Shown in pieces: positions 25,453 to 36,643 of a stretch of 64,000 nt of DNA. The translations under genes were made by a program, and so were the position numbers. The first letter of the stretch is position 1. Each line of letters begins with the position of its first letter. This DNA comes from Rubrivivax sp. (GTDB lineage: Bacteria; Pseudomonadota; Gammaproteobacteria; Burkholderiales; Burkholderiaceae_C), in NCBI GenBank assembly GCA_030653505.1, contig JAURZK010000038.1, positions 62,001 through 126,000 on the forward strand, given 5' to 3'. The notes beneath the pieces are model-generated. The model did not search any database, was not told where the DNA came from, and saw only the letters and a program-made list of their open reading frames with translations.

Positions 25453-26223
25453 ATGGAGATCGAGGTCGAGGACCGGGGCGGGGTGGTGCTGGTCACGATC
25501 AATAGGCCCGAGGCAGCGAACGCGCTGACGCCTTCGGCGCGCGACGCGCTCGAAGCGGCCTTGCTGGCCTTCGACGCCGACCCCGCAGCCCGCGTGGCGG
25601 TGCTCACCGGCGCCTGCGACAAATCCTTCTGCGCCGGCAGCGACCTGAAGGCCGGCGTGCCCACGCAGGCCGTGCCGGCGGGGATGTTCGACCCTGCCGA
25701 CCGGCCGCTGATGCGCGACCTGAACCTGTCCAAGCCGCTGATCGCCGCCATCAACGGCCATGCACTGGGCGGCGGGCTCGAACTGGCGCTGATCGCCGAC
25801 ATCCGCATCGCCGCCAGCCACGCCACCCTGGGCCTGACCGAGGCCGGTATCGGCAGCATGCCCGGCAGCGGCGGCACGCAACGCCTGCCGCGCCTGATCG
25901 GCAGCGGCCACGCGATGCTGATGGCGCTGGCCGGCGAACGCATCGCTGCCGACGAGGCGCTGCAATGGGGCCTGGTGTCGCGCGTGCTGCCGTCGGCGCA
26001 ACTGCTGCCGGCTGCGCTGGCACTGGCCGAACGCGTGGCCGCGAATGCGCCGCTGGCGGTGCGCGCCATCCGCCGCGCCATCCGCGAAGGCAGCGAGATG
26101 CCGCTGCCGCAGGGCCTGCTGTTCGAGCGCACGCTGTTCAATGCCTTGCGCAACACGGCCGATCGGGCCGAAGGCCGGGCTGCATTCCGCGAGCGCCGGC
26201 CACCGGTGTTCAAGGGCCAATGA
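25453..26223 (+). CDS. Enoyl-CoA hydratase/isomerase family protein
   Basis: Crotonase of 256 residues with both hydratase acids present (GGGLELALIAD and LTEAGIGSMPGSGGTQRLP), so ordinary 2-enoyl-CoA hydration is likely. Oxyanion motif FCAGSDLKAG. The open frame begins at 25279, but its first 58 residues cover the promoter-like gap and are not protein-like; MEIEVEDRGG at 25453 is the natural start. Its stop overlaps the start of the thiolase-fold gene (ATGA), which argues for coupled synthesis. Confidence 0.89.
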   Translation: MEIEVEDRGGVVLVTINRPEAANALTPSARDALEAALLAFDADPAARVAVLTGACDKSFCAGSDLKAGVPTQAVPAGMFDPADRPLMRDLNLSKPLIAAINGHALGGGLELALIADIRIAASHATLGLTEAGIGSMPGSGGTQRLPRLIGSGHAMLMALAGERIAADEALQWGLVSRVLPSAQLLPAALALAERVAANAPLAVRAIRRAIREGSEMPLPQGLLFERTLFNALRNTADRAEGRAAFRERRPPVFKGQ

Positions 26224-27389
26224 TGGCCGGCACCGACACGCCCAGCGCTGCGCTGCGCGACCGCCTGGCCATCGCCGGCGTCGGCGCCACGCCGCAGGGC
26301 AAGCTCGACGACCGCACGCCGCTGGACCTGGGCATCGAGGCCTTTCGCCTTGCGCTGGACGACGCCGGCCTGCGCAAGGGCGACATCGACGGCCTGCTGA
26401 CGATGCCCGGAACCACCTCGCCCGAAGCCAGCCTGCATTACCTGCGCTTCGGCGAGGCGGTCGGCATCGACCCGCGCTACACCGGCTCGATGACGATGGG
26501 CGGCGGCACCGCCGGTGCACTGGTGCAGATGGCGGCGCTGGCCATCAACGCCGGCCTGGCCAGCGCAGTGGCCTGCGTCTTCGGCGACACCGCCAAGACC
26601 GGTGGCTCGCGCTTCAACCGCGCCAGCGGCGGCGAGATGCCGTGGAGCCTGTGGGGCATGATGGGCGCGGCCGCCAACAGCGCGCTGGCCGCCGACCGGC
26701 ACATGCACCGCTACGGCACCACCAGTCGCCAGTTGGCCGAGGTGGCCGTGGCCTGCCGCCACCATGCCTCGCTGAACCCGCAGGCGGTGATGCGCGAGCC
26801 GATCACGGTCGACGACCACCAGGCTTCGCGCTGGATCGTGCGCCCGCTGCGCCTGCTCGACTGCTGCCTGATCTCCGACGGCGGCGTCTGCGTCATCGTC
26901 ACCTCGGCCGAGCGCGCACGCGAGCTGAAGCAGCCGCCGGTGCTGATCTCGGGCCTGGGCCAGGCCTACACCACGCGCAACCTCGAGCGCGAGGATTGGT
27001 GGAGCGTGCCGCACCAGCGCGACGCACTGCGCGATGCCTTCCGCATGGCCGGCGTCACGCCGCAGGACATTGACGTGGCCCAGCTCTACGACAACTTCAC
27101 GATCTCGGTGCTGCTGTGGCTGGAACATGCCGGCTTCTGCGCCGAAGGCGAGGGCGGCAGCTTCGTCGAGGGCGGCCGCATCCGCCTGGGCGGTGCGCTG
27201 CCGGTCAACACCGCCGGCGGCAACCTGTCGGAGAGCTACATGGAAGGCTGGCTGCACATCGTCGAGGGCGTGCGCCAGATGCGTGGTGCCTGCGGCCCGC
27301 GCCAGGTGACCGACGCCGAACTGTGCCTGGTCACCGGCCGCGGCATGGCGCTGAACTGCGCCAACGCGATGATCCTGAGGCGGGGGTGA
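26220..27389 (+). CDS. Thiolase-fold protein lacking the nucleophilic Cys (Ltp2-like)
   Basis: Thiolase superfamily protein of 389 residues. Where thiolases have the reactive Cys (NxxCSTGSSA), this protein has Gly: MTMGGGTAGALVQMA, residues 91-105. The C-terminal GHPxGATG motif is likewise replaced by NTAGGNLSESYMEGWLH. These are hallmarks of the lipid-transfer branch that includes the steroid side-chain aldolase Ltp2, which needs a DUF35 partner; a DUF35 gene follows 4 bp later. A retro-aldol C-C cleavage role is therefore more likely than thiolysis. Two start codons in tandem (26220 and 26223) are possible. Confidence 0.84.
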   Translation: MMAGTDTPSAALRDRLAIAGVGATPQGKLDDRTPLDLGIEAFRLALDDAGLRKGDIDGLLTMPGTTSPEASLHYLRFGEAVGIDPRYTGSMTMGGGTAGALVQMAALAINAGLASAVACVFGDTAKTGGSRFNRASGGEMPWSLWGMMGAAANSALAADRHMHRYGTTSRQLAEVAVACRHHASLNPQAVMREPITVDDHQASRWIVRPLRLLDCCLISDGGVCVIVTSAERARELKQPPVLISGLGQAYTTRNLEREDWWSVPHQRDALRDAFRMAGVTPQDIDVAQLYDNFTISVLLWLEHAGFCAEGEGGSFVEGGRIRLGGALPVNTAGGNLSESYMEGWLHIVEGVRQMRGACGPRQVTDAELCLVTGRGMALNCANAMILRRG

Positions 27390-27393
27390 GGGC

Positions 27394-27825
27394 ATGAATA
27401 CAGCCATGACCTTGCCACGCCGCCCGCAGCCCGAGATCAGCGCGCTGACCCGGCCGTTCTGGGCCGCCGCAGCCACGGGCGCGCTGGTCGTGCAGCGCTG
27501 CCTGGCCTGCGCACACCTGCGTTTTCCGCCCGGCCCGGTGTGCACGCAGTGCCTGGACGAGCGCAGCGAATGGACGCCGCTGTCGGGCCGCGGCAGCGTC
27601 TTGTCGCACCTGGTCTTCCACCAGGGCTACGACGCGATCTGGCGCCAGACGCTGCCCTACAGCGTGGTGATGCTGCAGCTCGACGAAGGCCCGCGCATGT
27701 TCTCCGACATCGACGACCCGCAGCGCCGCTGGATCGACGCCGACCTGGTGGGCCGCCGCGTCGAGGTCTGGTTCGACCCGCTGGCCGCAGGCATCGCGGT
27801 GCCGCGATTTCGGGTCGTCGGGTGA
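27394..27825 (+). CDS. DUF35 OB-fold protein with zinc ribbon
   Basis: A 143-residue protein with a rubredoxin-like zinc ribbon, Cys36-x2-Cys39 and Cys50-x2-Cys53, followed by an OB-fold (GRGSVLSHLVFHQGY and onward). DUF35 proteins are scaffolding or CoA-binding partners of thiolase-fold enzymes, including Ltp2-type aldolases and archaeal HMG-CoA synthase. Placement directly behind the cysteine-less thiolase-fold gene supports a complex. Its stop overlaps the GTG start of the tandem CaiB gene. Confidence 0.88.
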   Translation: MNTAMTLPRRPQPEISALTRPFWAAAATGALVVQRCLACAHLRFPPGPVCTQCLDERSEWTPLSGRGSVLSHLVFHQGYDAIWRQTLPYSVVMLQLDEGPRMFSDIDDPQRRWIDADLVGRRVEVWFDPLAAGIAVPRFRVVG

Positions 27826-29843
27826 GCGCGTCGGTCGCACCCGCGGCCGGGGCTGCGTTGGCGGGCTTGCGTGTGCTCGAACTCGGCAGCCGACTCGCGG
27901 TGGGCGCGTGTGGCCGCCTGCTCGCTGACCTGGGCGCCAGCGTGTTCATGGTCGAACCGCGCCTTCCGGCCGGACGGCACAAGTGGCAGGACCGCGCCCT
28001 GGCCGCCGCCGGCAAGCGCAGCGTGCTGTGCGACCCCGCGCGCAGCGACGATGTGGCCCTGGTCGCGGCGCTGGTGCGGTGTTGCGACGTGGTGCTGCTG
28101 AGCAGCGACATCGAAGCCTGGCCGCCCGCGCTGGCGCAGGCTGTGCGTGCCTGCCCTATCGTCTGCGACATCAGCGCCTTCGGCGCCACCGGCCCGCTGG
28201 CCGGCCAGGCCGCCGACGACGCGACGATCCAGGCCCTGACCGGGCTGATGGACACCACCGGCCCGGTCGACGGTGCGGCGCTGCCCATCGGCGTGCCCAT
28301 CGTCGAGTTGTCAGCCGGCATGTGGGCGGCCAGTGCGGTGGTCATCGCTGCGCAGGTGTTGGCGCGTGACGGCGTTGGCCAAGCCATCGACATGGCGCTG
28401 TTCGACACCGCGATCAATGCGCTGACCACCTTCCTGCCCGGGCACTTCTCCGGCAAGGGCGCCAGCCGGCTGGGCAATGGCCACTCGATGGGCGTGCCGT
28501 GGAACGCCTACAGGGCCTCCGACGGCTGGGTGCTGATCTGCTCGGCCACCGACCCCCACTGGCGCAAGATTGCCGAGCAGATCGACCCGGCGCTGGCACG
28601 CGAACCGCGCTACGCGGCGCTGACGGCGCGCGTCGAATTGCGCGCCGAGGTCGATGCCCTGGTGAGCGCCTGGGTCCGGCTGCAGAAGGTCGAACCCCTG
28701 GTGGCGGCGCTGTCGGCGGTCGGCGTGGCCTGCAGTGCCATCGTGCCCATCGCCCTCCTGGCCGATGAGCCGAACCTGGCGCTGCGCCGCGCCATTGCCA
28801 CGGTGCTTGAACCGTTGTCCGGGCACACCGCGAAGGTGCCGGGCGTGTTGATCCGCTTCGACGCCGACGAGCCGCCGCCGCCCGCGGTTGCCGCGCCCGA
28901 CGACGGGCGTTCCGAAGCCGCCGCCCTGACGCCGCGCCTGCGGCGCGCGGCCGGGGCCGCACGGGCGCCGTACGCGGGCCTGCGCGTGCTCGAGATCGGC
29001 CAGTTCACCACCGCGCCGCTGGTGGCCCGCCACCTGGCGAGTTTTGGCGCCGACGTCATCAAGATCGAGCCGGACGGGGGCGACAGCGCCCGCGGCTGGG
29101 CACCGCACCGCGACGGCACGAGCCACTTCTTCGTCATGAGCAACGGCGAGAAGCGCAGCCTGGCGCTGGACCTGCGCGACGCCGCCGGCCGCGAGCGTTT
29201 CGCCGCGCTGGTGGCTGGCGCCGACGTGCTGGTCGAGAACATGAAGCCCGGCTCGCTGGAGCGCTTGGGCTTCGATGCCGAACGCCTGCACGCGATCAAC
29301 CCGCGCCTGATCTATTGCGCCATTTCGGGCTTCGGCCTGCGCAGCGTCTATGCCGGCCGGCCGGCCTTCGATACCGTGGCGCAGGCGATGTCGGGCCTGA
29401 TGGACGCGACACATTGCGCGGGCGTGCCGATGAAGTCGGGCATCTCCGCAGCCGACATCGGCGGCGGCCAGATGGGGCTGCTGGCCATCGTCGCCGCGCT
29501 GCTCCGGCGCGAACGCAGCGGGCGCGGCGCGGCGGTGGAGATCGCGATGCAGGATGTCGGCGCCTGGCTCACGCAGACGCGCTGGAACCGGCCGGCGCAA
29601 ACTGCGCGTCCCGGCGTGGCGGTGGCGAGCGTGGCCCAGGCCGCCTGCCACCCGCAAACGCTGGCCCGCGAGCTGATCGTGCGCCGCCGCGACGCCGCCG
29701 GCACCGAGTGGGAATTGCTGGCTTCGCCGCTGCGCCTGCAGGCCACGCCACCCAGCGTCGGCATGCCGCTCGGACCGCCCCACCATGGCACGATGGCCTG
29801 GAAGGACGCCACACCCTTCGCCACGCAAGGAGCAAACCGATGA
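27822..29843 (+). CDS. Tandem-fused CaiB/BaiF CoA-transferase (double-length, N half lacking catalytic Asp)
   Basis: A 673-residue protein with two CaiB domains: residues about 8-345 (GLRVLELGSRLAVGACGRLL) and about 384-673 (GLRVLEIGQFTTAPLVARHL). The catalytic Asp is present in the C half (Asp545, SAADIGGGQMG). The equivalent N-half position is Glu162 (PIVELSAGMWA). The C half is shorter than a full CaiB chain. The GTG start at 27822 overlaps the DUF35 stop. This looks like a covalently linked pseudo-heterodimer; the family normally works as an interlocked dimer. Two more proteins of the same design occur at 48143 and 50907. CoA donor and acceptor are unknown. Confidence 0.88.
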   Translation: MSASVAPAAGAALAGLRVLELGSRLAVGACGRLLADLGASVFMVEPRLPAGRHKWQDRALAAAGKRSVLCDPARSDDVALVAALVRCCDVVLLSSDIEAWPPALAQAVRACPIVCDISAFGATGPLAGQAADDATIQALTGLMDTTGPVDGAALPIGVPIVELSAGMWAASAVVIAAQVLARDGVGQAIDMALFDTAINALTTFLPGHFSGKGASRLGNGHSMGVPWNAYRASDGWVLICSATDPHWRKIAEQIDPALAREPRYAALTARVELRAEVDALVSAWVRLQKVEPLVAALSAVGVACSAIVPIALLADEPNLALRRAIATVLEPLSGHTAKVPGVLIRFDADEPPPPAVAAPDDGRSEAAALTPRLRRAAGAARAPYAGLRVLEIGQFTTAPLVARHLASFGADVIKIEPDGGDSARGWAPHRDGTSHFFVMSNGEKRSLALDLRDAAGRERFAALVAGADVLVENMKPGSLERLGFDAERLHAINPRLIYCAISGFGLRSVYAGRPAFDTVAQAMSGLMDATHCAGVPMKSGISAADIGGGQMGLLAIVAALLRRERSGRGAAVEIAMQDVGAWLTQTRWNRPAQTARPGVAVASVAQAACHPQTLARELIVRRRDAAGTEWELLASPLRLQATPPSVGMPLGPPHHGTMAWKDATPFATQGANR

Positions 29844-30955
29844 CCCCTGCACTGCTCAGTGCGCTGCGGCTGCGCGAACTCGAATTGCCCAACCGCATCG
29901 TCGTGTCACCGATGTGCCAGTACAGCGCGGTCGACGGCTGCGCCACCGACTGGCATCTGGTGCACCTCGGCCAGTACGCGGTGTCGGGCGCCGGGCTGGT
30001 GATCCTGGAGGCCACGCATGTCGAACGCCGCGGCCGCATCACCCACGGTTGCCTGGGGCTGTACTCCGACGAGAACGAGGCGGCTCTGGTGCGTGTGGTC
30101 GACTTCTTCCGCCGTCACGGCAACGCCCGGCTGGGCATCCAGATTTCGCACTCGGGCCGCAAGGGCTCGGCACGCCGGCCCTGGGAAGGCCGTGGCGAAG
30201 CGCTGACGGCGGGCGAAGACGCCTGGCGCACGGTGAGTGCGTCCGATCTGCCCTTCGACGAGGGCTGGCCGCAGCCCGCGGTGCTCGATGGCGACGGCAT
30301 GGCTGCGGTGCGCGAGGCCTTCAAACAATCGACACGGCGCGCGGCGCGCCTGGGCTTCGACCTGGTGGAAATACACATCGCCCATGGCTACCTGCTGCAT
30401 GGTTTCCTGTCGCCGCTGTGCAACCGCCGCGGCGATGCCTACGGCGGCAGCCTCGAAAACCGGATGCGTTTCCCGCTCGAGGTCTTCGACGCAATGCGCG
30501 CCGAATGGCCGCAGCACAGGCCGATGGGCGTGCGCATCTCGGCCACCGACTGGGTCGAGGGCGGCTGGACGCTCGAAGACGCCTGCGAGTTCGCTCGCCG
30601 GCTGAAGGCGCGCGGCTGCGACTTCATCACCGCATCCAGCGGCGGCACGTCGCCCAAGCAGAAGATCACGCTCGGCGAGGGCTTTCAACTGCCGCTGGCC
30701 GCCGCGGTGCGCCAGGCCGCCGACCTGCCGGTGATGGGCGTGGGCATGCTGTTCGACCCGGCCCATGCCAACCGCGCCATCGCCGAGGGCCAGTGTGACC
30801 TGGCTGCCATCGCGCGCGGCATGCTGCACGACCCGCACTGGGCCTGGCGAGCCGCCGCCGCGCTGGGTGGCGAGGTGAGCCATCCGCCGCAATACATCCG
30901 CGGCTACCTTTCGTCGTGGCTGCGCGAGCAGCGCGCGGGCCATGGCGGCGCATAG
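29840..30955 (+). CDS. Old Yellow Enzyme family NADH:flavin oxidoreductase
   Basis: FMN-dependent ene-reductase of 371 residues, TIM-barrel type, resembling YqjM/xenobiotic reductase A. Diagnostic segments are [12 protein letters not shown] (with the FMN-modulating Cys of the YqjM class), [22 protein letters not shown], the substrate/FMN pair in [16 protein letters not shown] and GVGMLFDP. It probably reduces an activated C=C bond. The start at 29840 has AAGGAG upstream and overlaps the preceding stop (ATGA). A second, larger ene-reductase follows 30 bp later. Confidence 0.92.
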   Translation: MTPALLSALRLRELELPNRIVVSPMCQYSAVDGCATDWHLVHLGQYAVSGAGLVILEATHVERRGRITHGCLGLYSDENEAALVRVVDFFRRHGNARLGIQISHSGRKGSARRPWEGRGEALTAGEDAWRTVSASDLPFDEGWPQPAVLDGDGMAAVREAFKQSTRRAARLGFDLVEIHIAHGYLLHGFLSPLCNRRGDAYGGSLENRMRFPLEVFDAMRAEWPQHRPMGVRISATDWVEGGWTLEDACEFARRLKARGCDFITASSGGTSPKQKITLGEGFQLPLAAAVRQAADLPVMGVGMLFDPAHANRAIAEGQCDLAAIARGMLHDPHWAWRAAAALGGEVSHPPQYIRGYLSSWLREQRAGHGGA

Positions 30956-33022
<2,067 letters not shown>

Positions 33023-33025
33023 AAG

Positions 33026-33964
33026 GTGCCGGCCGCCACCATTGCCGACGCCACCGAGCCCCGGCTGCGCCACAGCCTGGCCAACGGCGTCAGCCACGCC
33101 CACTTCGAGTGGCGGCCCGAACGGCGCGGCCAGGCGCCGACCCTGTGCATGGTGCACGCCACCGGCTTCCACGGCCGCGTCTGGGACCAGGTCATCCACC
33201 ACCTGCCCGGCCGCCACGTCTTTGCGATCGAACAACGCGGCCATGGCCGCAGCCAGACGGTCGATTTCAATGGCTGGGCCGACTTCGGGCACGACCTGGC
33301 CGCACTGGCGGTGGCGCTCGATCTCCAGGGCACCGTGGGCATCGGGCACAGCATGGGCGCGCATGCACTCGTGCAGGCCGCCGCCTACCAGCCCGGCCGC
33401 TTCTCGCAACTGGTGCTGCTCGACCCGACGATCTTTGCGCCGGCCGACTACCACAAGCCGCCGCCCCCGCCCGGCACGCTGCACCCGGCGGCCACCCGCA
33501 AGAACCACTTCGCGTCCGCGCAAGCCATGTTCGAGCGCTTCGCCGCCCGTGCCCCGTACAACGTATTCCAGCGCCAGGCCCTGCTGGACTATTGCCGGCA
33601 CGGCCTGCGCCCGGTCGATGGCGGCGGCAGCGGCTTCCAACTCGCCTGCGAACCCACCTTCGAGGGCAAGATCTACCCGTTGGCGCAGCAGAACCCGGGC
33701 ATCTTCGCCAGCATCCGCGCGCTGCACATTCCCGTGCTCGTGCTGCGGGCGCGGCCTGGCGACCCGGCGATCCTGCCCTGGGACCCGCTGGGCTCGCCGA
33801 CCTGGCCGGGCCTGGCGCATGAGTTCCACCACGGGCGCGACCTGCCGCTGCTGGACAAGACCCACATGCTGCCGATGGAAGACCCGGCGCTGGTGGCGCG
33901 GATCATCAATGAAGCGATGGGCGCCGTGCCGGACAGCCTGCGAGGCACAGGGTGTTCAAGGTGA
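33026..33964 (+). CDS. Alpha/beta-fold hydrolase
   Basis: Hydrolase of 312 residues. It has the HATGFHGRVW oxyanion region, nucleophile Ser in GIGHSMGAHA, and a His near the C-terminus in LDKTHMLPMED. The GTG start at 33026 follows GAAAG and lies 3 bp after the FadH-like stop. It could hydrolyse a thioester or an ester/lactone of the pathway; the sequence does not say which. The last 13 bases overlap the next gene. Confidence 0.88.
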   Translation: MPAATIADATEPRLRHSLANGVSHAHFEWRPERRGQAPTLCMVHATGFHGRVWDQVIHHLPGRHVFAIEQRGHGRSQTVDFNGWADFGHDLAALAVALDLQGTVGIGHSMGAHALVQAAAYQPGRFSQLVLLDPTIFAPADYHKPPPPPGTLHPAATRKNHFASAQAMFERFAARAPYNVFQRQALLDYCRHGLRPVDGGGSGFQLACEPTFEGKIYPLAQQNPGIFASIRALHIPVLVLRARPGDPAILPWDPLGSPTWPGLAHEFHHGRDLPLLDKTHMLPMEDPALVARIINEAMGAVPDSLRGTGCSR

Positions 33965-34953
33965 TCGCGAAGATCGTGCGCGCTGTGATTCCGGCGGTTC
34001 GCGATCAGGCGCGCCGGCTGCTGCGGCATCCGGCACCGCATGGCGAAGCGATGCCCGTCGCACCCTGGCGAAGGCTCTGGGCCGGCCTGGCTCCGAACAC
34101 GCGCGGCGCATGCTGGATATTGGTCGGCGCACTGAGCTTCGTGCTGATGCTTGCGGTCAGCAAGAGCATGGGCAAGCGCTACGACCCCTTGCAGATGACT
34201 TTTTTCCGCTGTGCGATCAGCCTCGCCTTCGTGTTCCCGATTGCGATCGCCGGCGGCTTGGCCAACCTGCGCACCCGGCACCTGAAGATGCACGTCGTGC
34301 GCGCCCTGTTCGGCCTGTCGGCCTGGCTCGCCGCGTTCTACGCGGTCTCGCGACTGCCGCTCGCCGACTTCACGACGATGAGCTTCTCGATGCCACTGTT
34401 CATCACCCTGCTCGCGGTGCCGGTACTGGGCGAGCGTGGCTCATGGCAACGCTGGCTGGCGACCCTTGTCGGCTTCGTCGGGGTCGTCGTCACGGCGCGC
34501 CCGGGGGGCGAATTCCAGCTGGCAACACTGGTGGCACTGGCCAGCGCATTTGCCGGTGCCTGCGTACTGCTGGTCGTCAAGAAGACGCCTATGAGCGAAG
34601 CGCCGGCTTCGATGCTGTTCTACTCGAACTTGATTCTGACCGTCGTGATGTTGTTGCCGGCACTGGCGGTATGGCGCAGTCCCGACCTCTTCGATCTGCT
34701 GATGCTGGCGTTGATCGGGTTCTTCGGCATCGTGGCGCAGGTGAGCTACATCTTCGGCATGCGTAAAGGCGATGCTTCCGCGCTTGCCCCGTTCGACTAC
34801 GTGCGGCTGATCTATGCGGGCCTGATCGGGTTCGTGCTGTTCGCGGAGGTGCCCGACCTCTGGTCCGTGCTGGGCGCGGCGTGCATCATCGGCAGCACGT
34901 TCTATATCGGCCGTCACGAAGACCAGCTGGCCAGAGAGGTTTCTGTTCGGTGA
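33952..34953 (+). CDS. EamA/DMT-family membrane transporter
   Basis: Integral membrane protein of 333 residues with about ten hydrophobic helices in two EamA repeats, beginning after a basic, soluble N-terminal 45 residues. Segments such as GACWILVGALSFVLMLAVSK and the second-repeat DYVRLIYAGLIGFVLFAEVPD are typical of drug/metabolite exporters. The start is uncertain: GTG 33952 and GTG 33961 overlap the hydrolase, and ATG 34051 would give a 300-residue protein more typical of the family. It is the last gene of the rightward module and may export an intermediate or toxic acid. Confidence 0.85.
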   Translation: MFKVIAKIVRAVIPAVRDQARRLLRHPAPHGEAMPVAPWRRLWAGLAPNTRGACWILVGALSFVLMLAVSKSMGKRYDPLQMTFFRCAISLAFVFPIAIAGGLANLRTRHLKMHVVRALFGLSAWLAAFYAVSRLPLADFTTMSFSMPLFITLLAVPVLGERGSWQRWLATLVGFVGVVVTARPGGEFQLATLVALASAFAGACVLLVVKKTPMSEAPASMLFYSNLILTVVMLLPALAVWRSPDLFDLLMLALIGFFGIVAQVSYIFGMRKGDASALAPFDYVRLIYAGLIGFVLFAEVPDLWSVLGAACIIGSTFYIGRHEDQLAREVSVR

Positions 34954-35278
34954 TGCGCCCGGGGCGCTCCGCGCTTCGCTGGCGCCGACGGGCCCAAGCC
35001 TCAATCACGAAAGCCGGAACCCTTCGTCGCCCATTTCGGCCACGCCGGCCAAGCGCTGGCGGTAGCGCGAGTGCGCAGCCTGTAGATCAGGTAGCGGATC
35101 TTGTCGTAGCGGCTGCCCACCGGATCAGATGCCCAGATAGGCACGCCGCACCTCGTCGCTGCGCGCCAGCGCAGCGGCTTTGCCCGACATAACGACCTTG
35201 CCGCGCTCGACGATGAAGGCTTCGTCTGCCAGGAGATACGTGCGCTCTCGTGGCACAGGCCCGCCGTCCCATGCCGGT
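34954..35278. other. Convergent intergenic region with degraded coding sequence
   Basis: A 325-bp gap between converging operons. On the minus strand it holds the LivF remnant listed separately (35125-35240) and, downstream of it, a short coding-like tail ending at 35005 whose last residues read VAEMGDEGFRLS. I cannot assign that tail to a family. Inverted repeats near 34962-34990 (GGGGCGC/GCGC stretches) could aid termination. No intact gene is seen. Confidence 0.5.
35125..35240 (-). pseudogene. Remnant of a LivF-type ABC transporter ATP-binding protein
   Basis: The last 30 or so codons of a LivF-like ATPase survive. The minus-strand frame ends AFIVERGKVVMSG followed by DEVRRAYLGI and a stop at 35127-35125, the canonical LivF C-terminus. 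Upstream of about 35240 the similarity stops and the frame runs into antisense sequence of the PrpD gene. There is no Walker A or B. It indicates that a Liv transporter operon once lay here and was replaced by the present PrpD-containing operon. Confidence 0.72.
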
Positions 35279-36643
35279 TCATGCGGCGCCGAGCAGGCCG
35301 GCCAGGATGCTGGTGTCGGCGGCGCTGTCCAACGCCGCAAAGGCCGCGCGCAGCGCCTGCGCGCGGCCGCTGCCGAACACGGGTGCCACCAGGCCGTCGA
35401 ACTTGTGCGCCAGCGCTTCGTCGCTGATCGGATTCGCCGGCGAGCCGTAGCCGTCGTCGACCAGGCGCTCGTGCACCTGGCCATCGCCGGCGGTGAGGCG
35501 CAGGCGGGCCAGGCGCGCGGCCGGGTACTGCTTGTCGAGTGCGGCGTCCACGCGCACCGAGACCCGGCCGCAGAGCGCGAGCACCTGCGGCTCGGCGCGT
35601 GCGGCGTCGCCGAAGTCGGCCAGGTCGGCATGGCCGCGCACCAGCGCCACGGCCAGTGCGAAGGGGTAGCTCATCTGCGCCGACAGCATGTCGCCCCAGC
35701 CGGTGTGCGCGTGTTCGGCGCCGACGGCATAGGTGTCGACCTCGATGCGTATCACGTCGGCGGCACGCAGCCCGGTGGCGCGCTGGATGTCGAACAGGCC
35801 GTCCAGCGCCGGGTGCAGGTGCCGGCAGCAGGCCCAGGGCTTGATGTAGCAGCGGGTGACGGCCGGCTCGGCTTGTTCTGCCGGCTGCAACAGGCGCGAC
35901 GTGGCCGGGTCGCCAAAGGCCTGCACGAAGCCGTCACGGCTTTCCAGCACCCCCGTCGGCCCGCGCAGGCCGTGCTCGGCCATCAGCGCGGCGAGCAGGC
36001 CTTCGCGGGCGGCATGGCCGGCATGCAGGCGCTTGACGTCGCCGCCGCTGTGCAAGAAGGCGAACAGCCCGGCCGAACTGCTGGCGGCCAGGCCGAGCGC
36101 CTGTTCGATCGTCGCCGCATCGAAGCCGTAGAGCGTGCCGACGGCGCCGGCCACCGCCAGCGGGCCGACCACCGCGGTGTTGTGAAAACCGCGCCGGCGC
36201 GAGGCCGGGTGGATGCCGACGGCGAGCCGCGCCGCCAGCTCGTAGCCCACCGCCACTGCGCTGACCAGGCGCTCGCCGCGCACCGGCCGCAACTGCATCG
36301 CTGCCAGCAGGCCCGGCACGACGGTGGTGCCCGGATGCACCGAGCCCTGGGTGTAGCCGTCGTCCAGCTCCAGGCCATGTGCGGCGGTGCCCATCAGGTA
36401 GGCGGCGCTGAGCGCGTCCCACCCGCGCGCCAGGCCCGGCACGGCCACCGGGCCGGGCGCGACCAGCCCCGCATGCACTTCGGCGGCCAAACGCGCCGGC
36501 GGCTGGGCCATGCCGGCGATCACCGCGCCGGTGGTGTCCATCAAGTGGCGGCGCGCGGCGTGGCGCACGGCGGGCTGGGCCAGCGCCGCGAAGTCGCCTG
36601 CAGCCAGCGCGGCAAGCTGCGCCGTGATCGGGAATGAGCTCAT
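35279..36643 (-). CDS. MmgE/PrpD family protein
   Basis: A 454-residue protein of the MmgE/PrpD fold, whose members include 2-methylcitrate dehydratase, cis-aconitate decarboxylase and other enzymes acting on small carboxylic acids. Family features are RHLMDTTGAVIAGMA near the N-terminus, the AAHGLELDDGYTQGSVHPGTTVVPGLLA active-site region and KPWACCRHLHPALDGL. The start at 36643 overlaps the stop of the acyl-CoA synthetase gene (ATGA). It is one of two PrpD paralogues in this operon (the other is at 39928) and is the last gene. Confidence 0.89.
   Translation of the reverse strand: MSSFPITAQLAALAAGDFAALAQPAVRHAARRHLMDTTGAVIAGMAQPPARLAAEVHAGLVAPGPVAVPGLARGWDALSAAYLMGTAAHGLELDDGYTQGSVHPGTTVVPGLLAAMQLRPVRGERLVSAVAVGYELAARLAVGIHPASRRRGFHNTAVVGPLAVAGAVGTLYGFDAATIEQALGLAASSSAGLFAFLHSGGDVKRLHAGHAAREGLLAALMAEHGLRGPTGVLESRDGFVQAFGDPATSRLLQPAEQAEPAVTRCYIKPWACCRHLHPALDGLFDIQRATGLRAADVIRIEVDTYAVGAEHAHTGWGDMLSAQMSYPFALAVALVRGHADLADFGDAARAEPQVLALCGRVSVRVDAALDKQYPAARLARLRLTAGDGQVHERLVDDGYGSPANPISDEALAHKFDGLVAPVFGSGRAQALRAAFAALDSAADTSILAGLLGAA

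Noticed and set aside
35001-35282. A 93-codon minus-strand ORF as a real small gene
   Set aside because: It reads through the LivF remnant in the wrong frame and has no ribosome site or family similarity.
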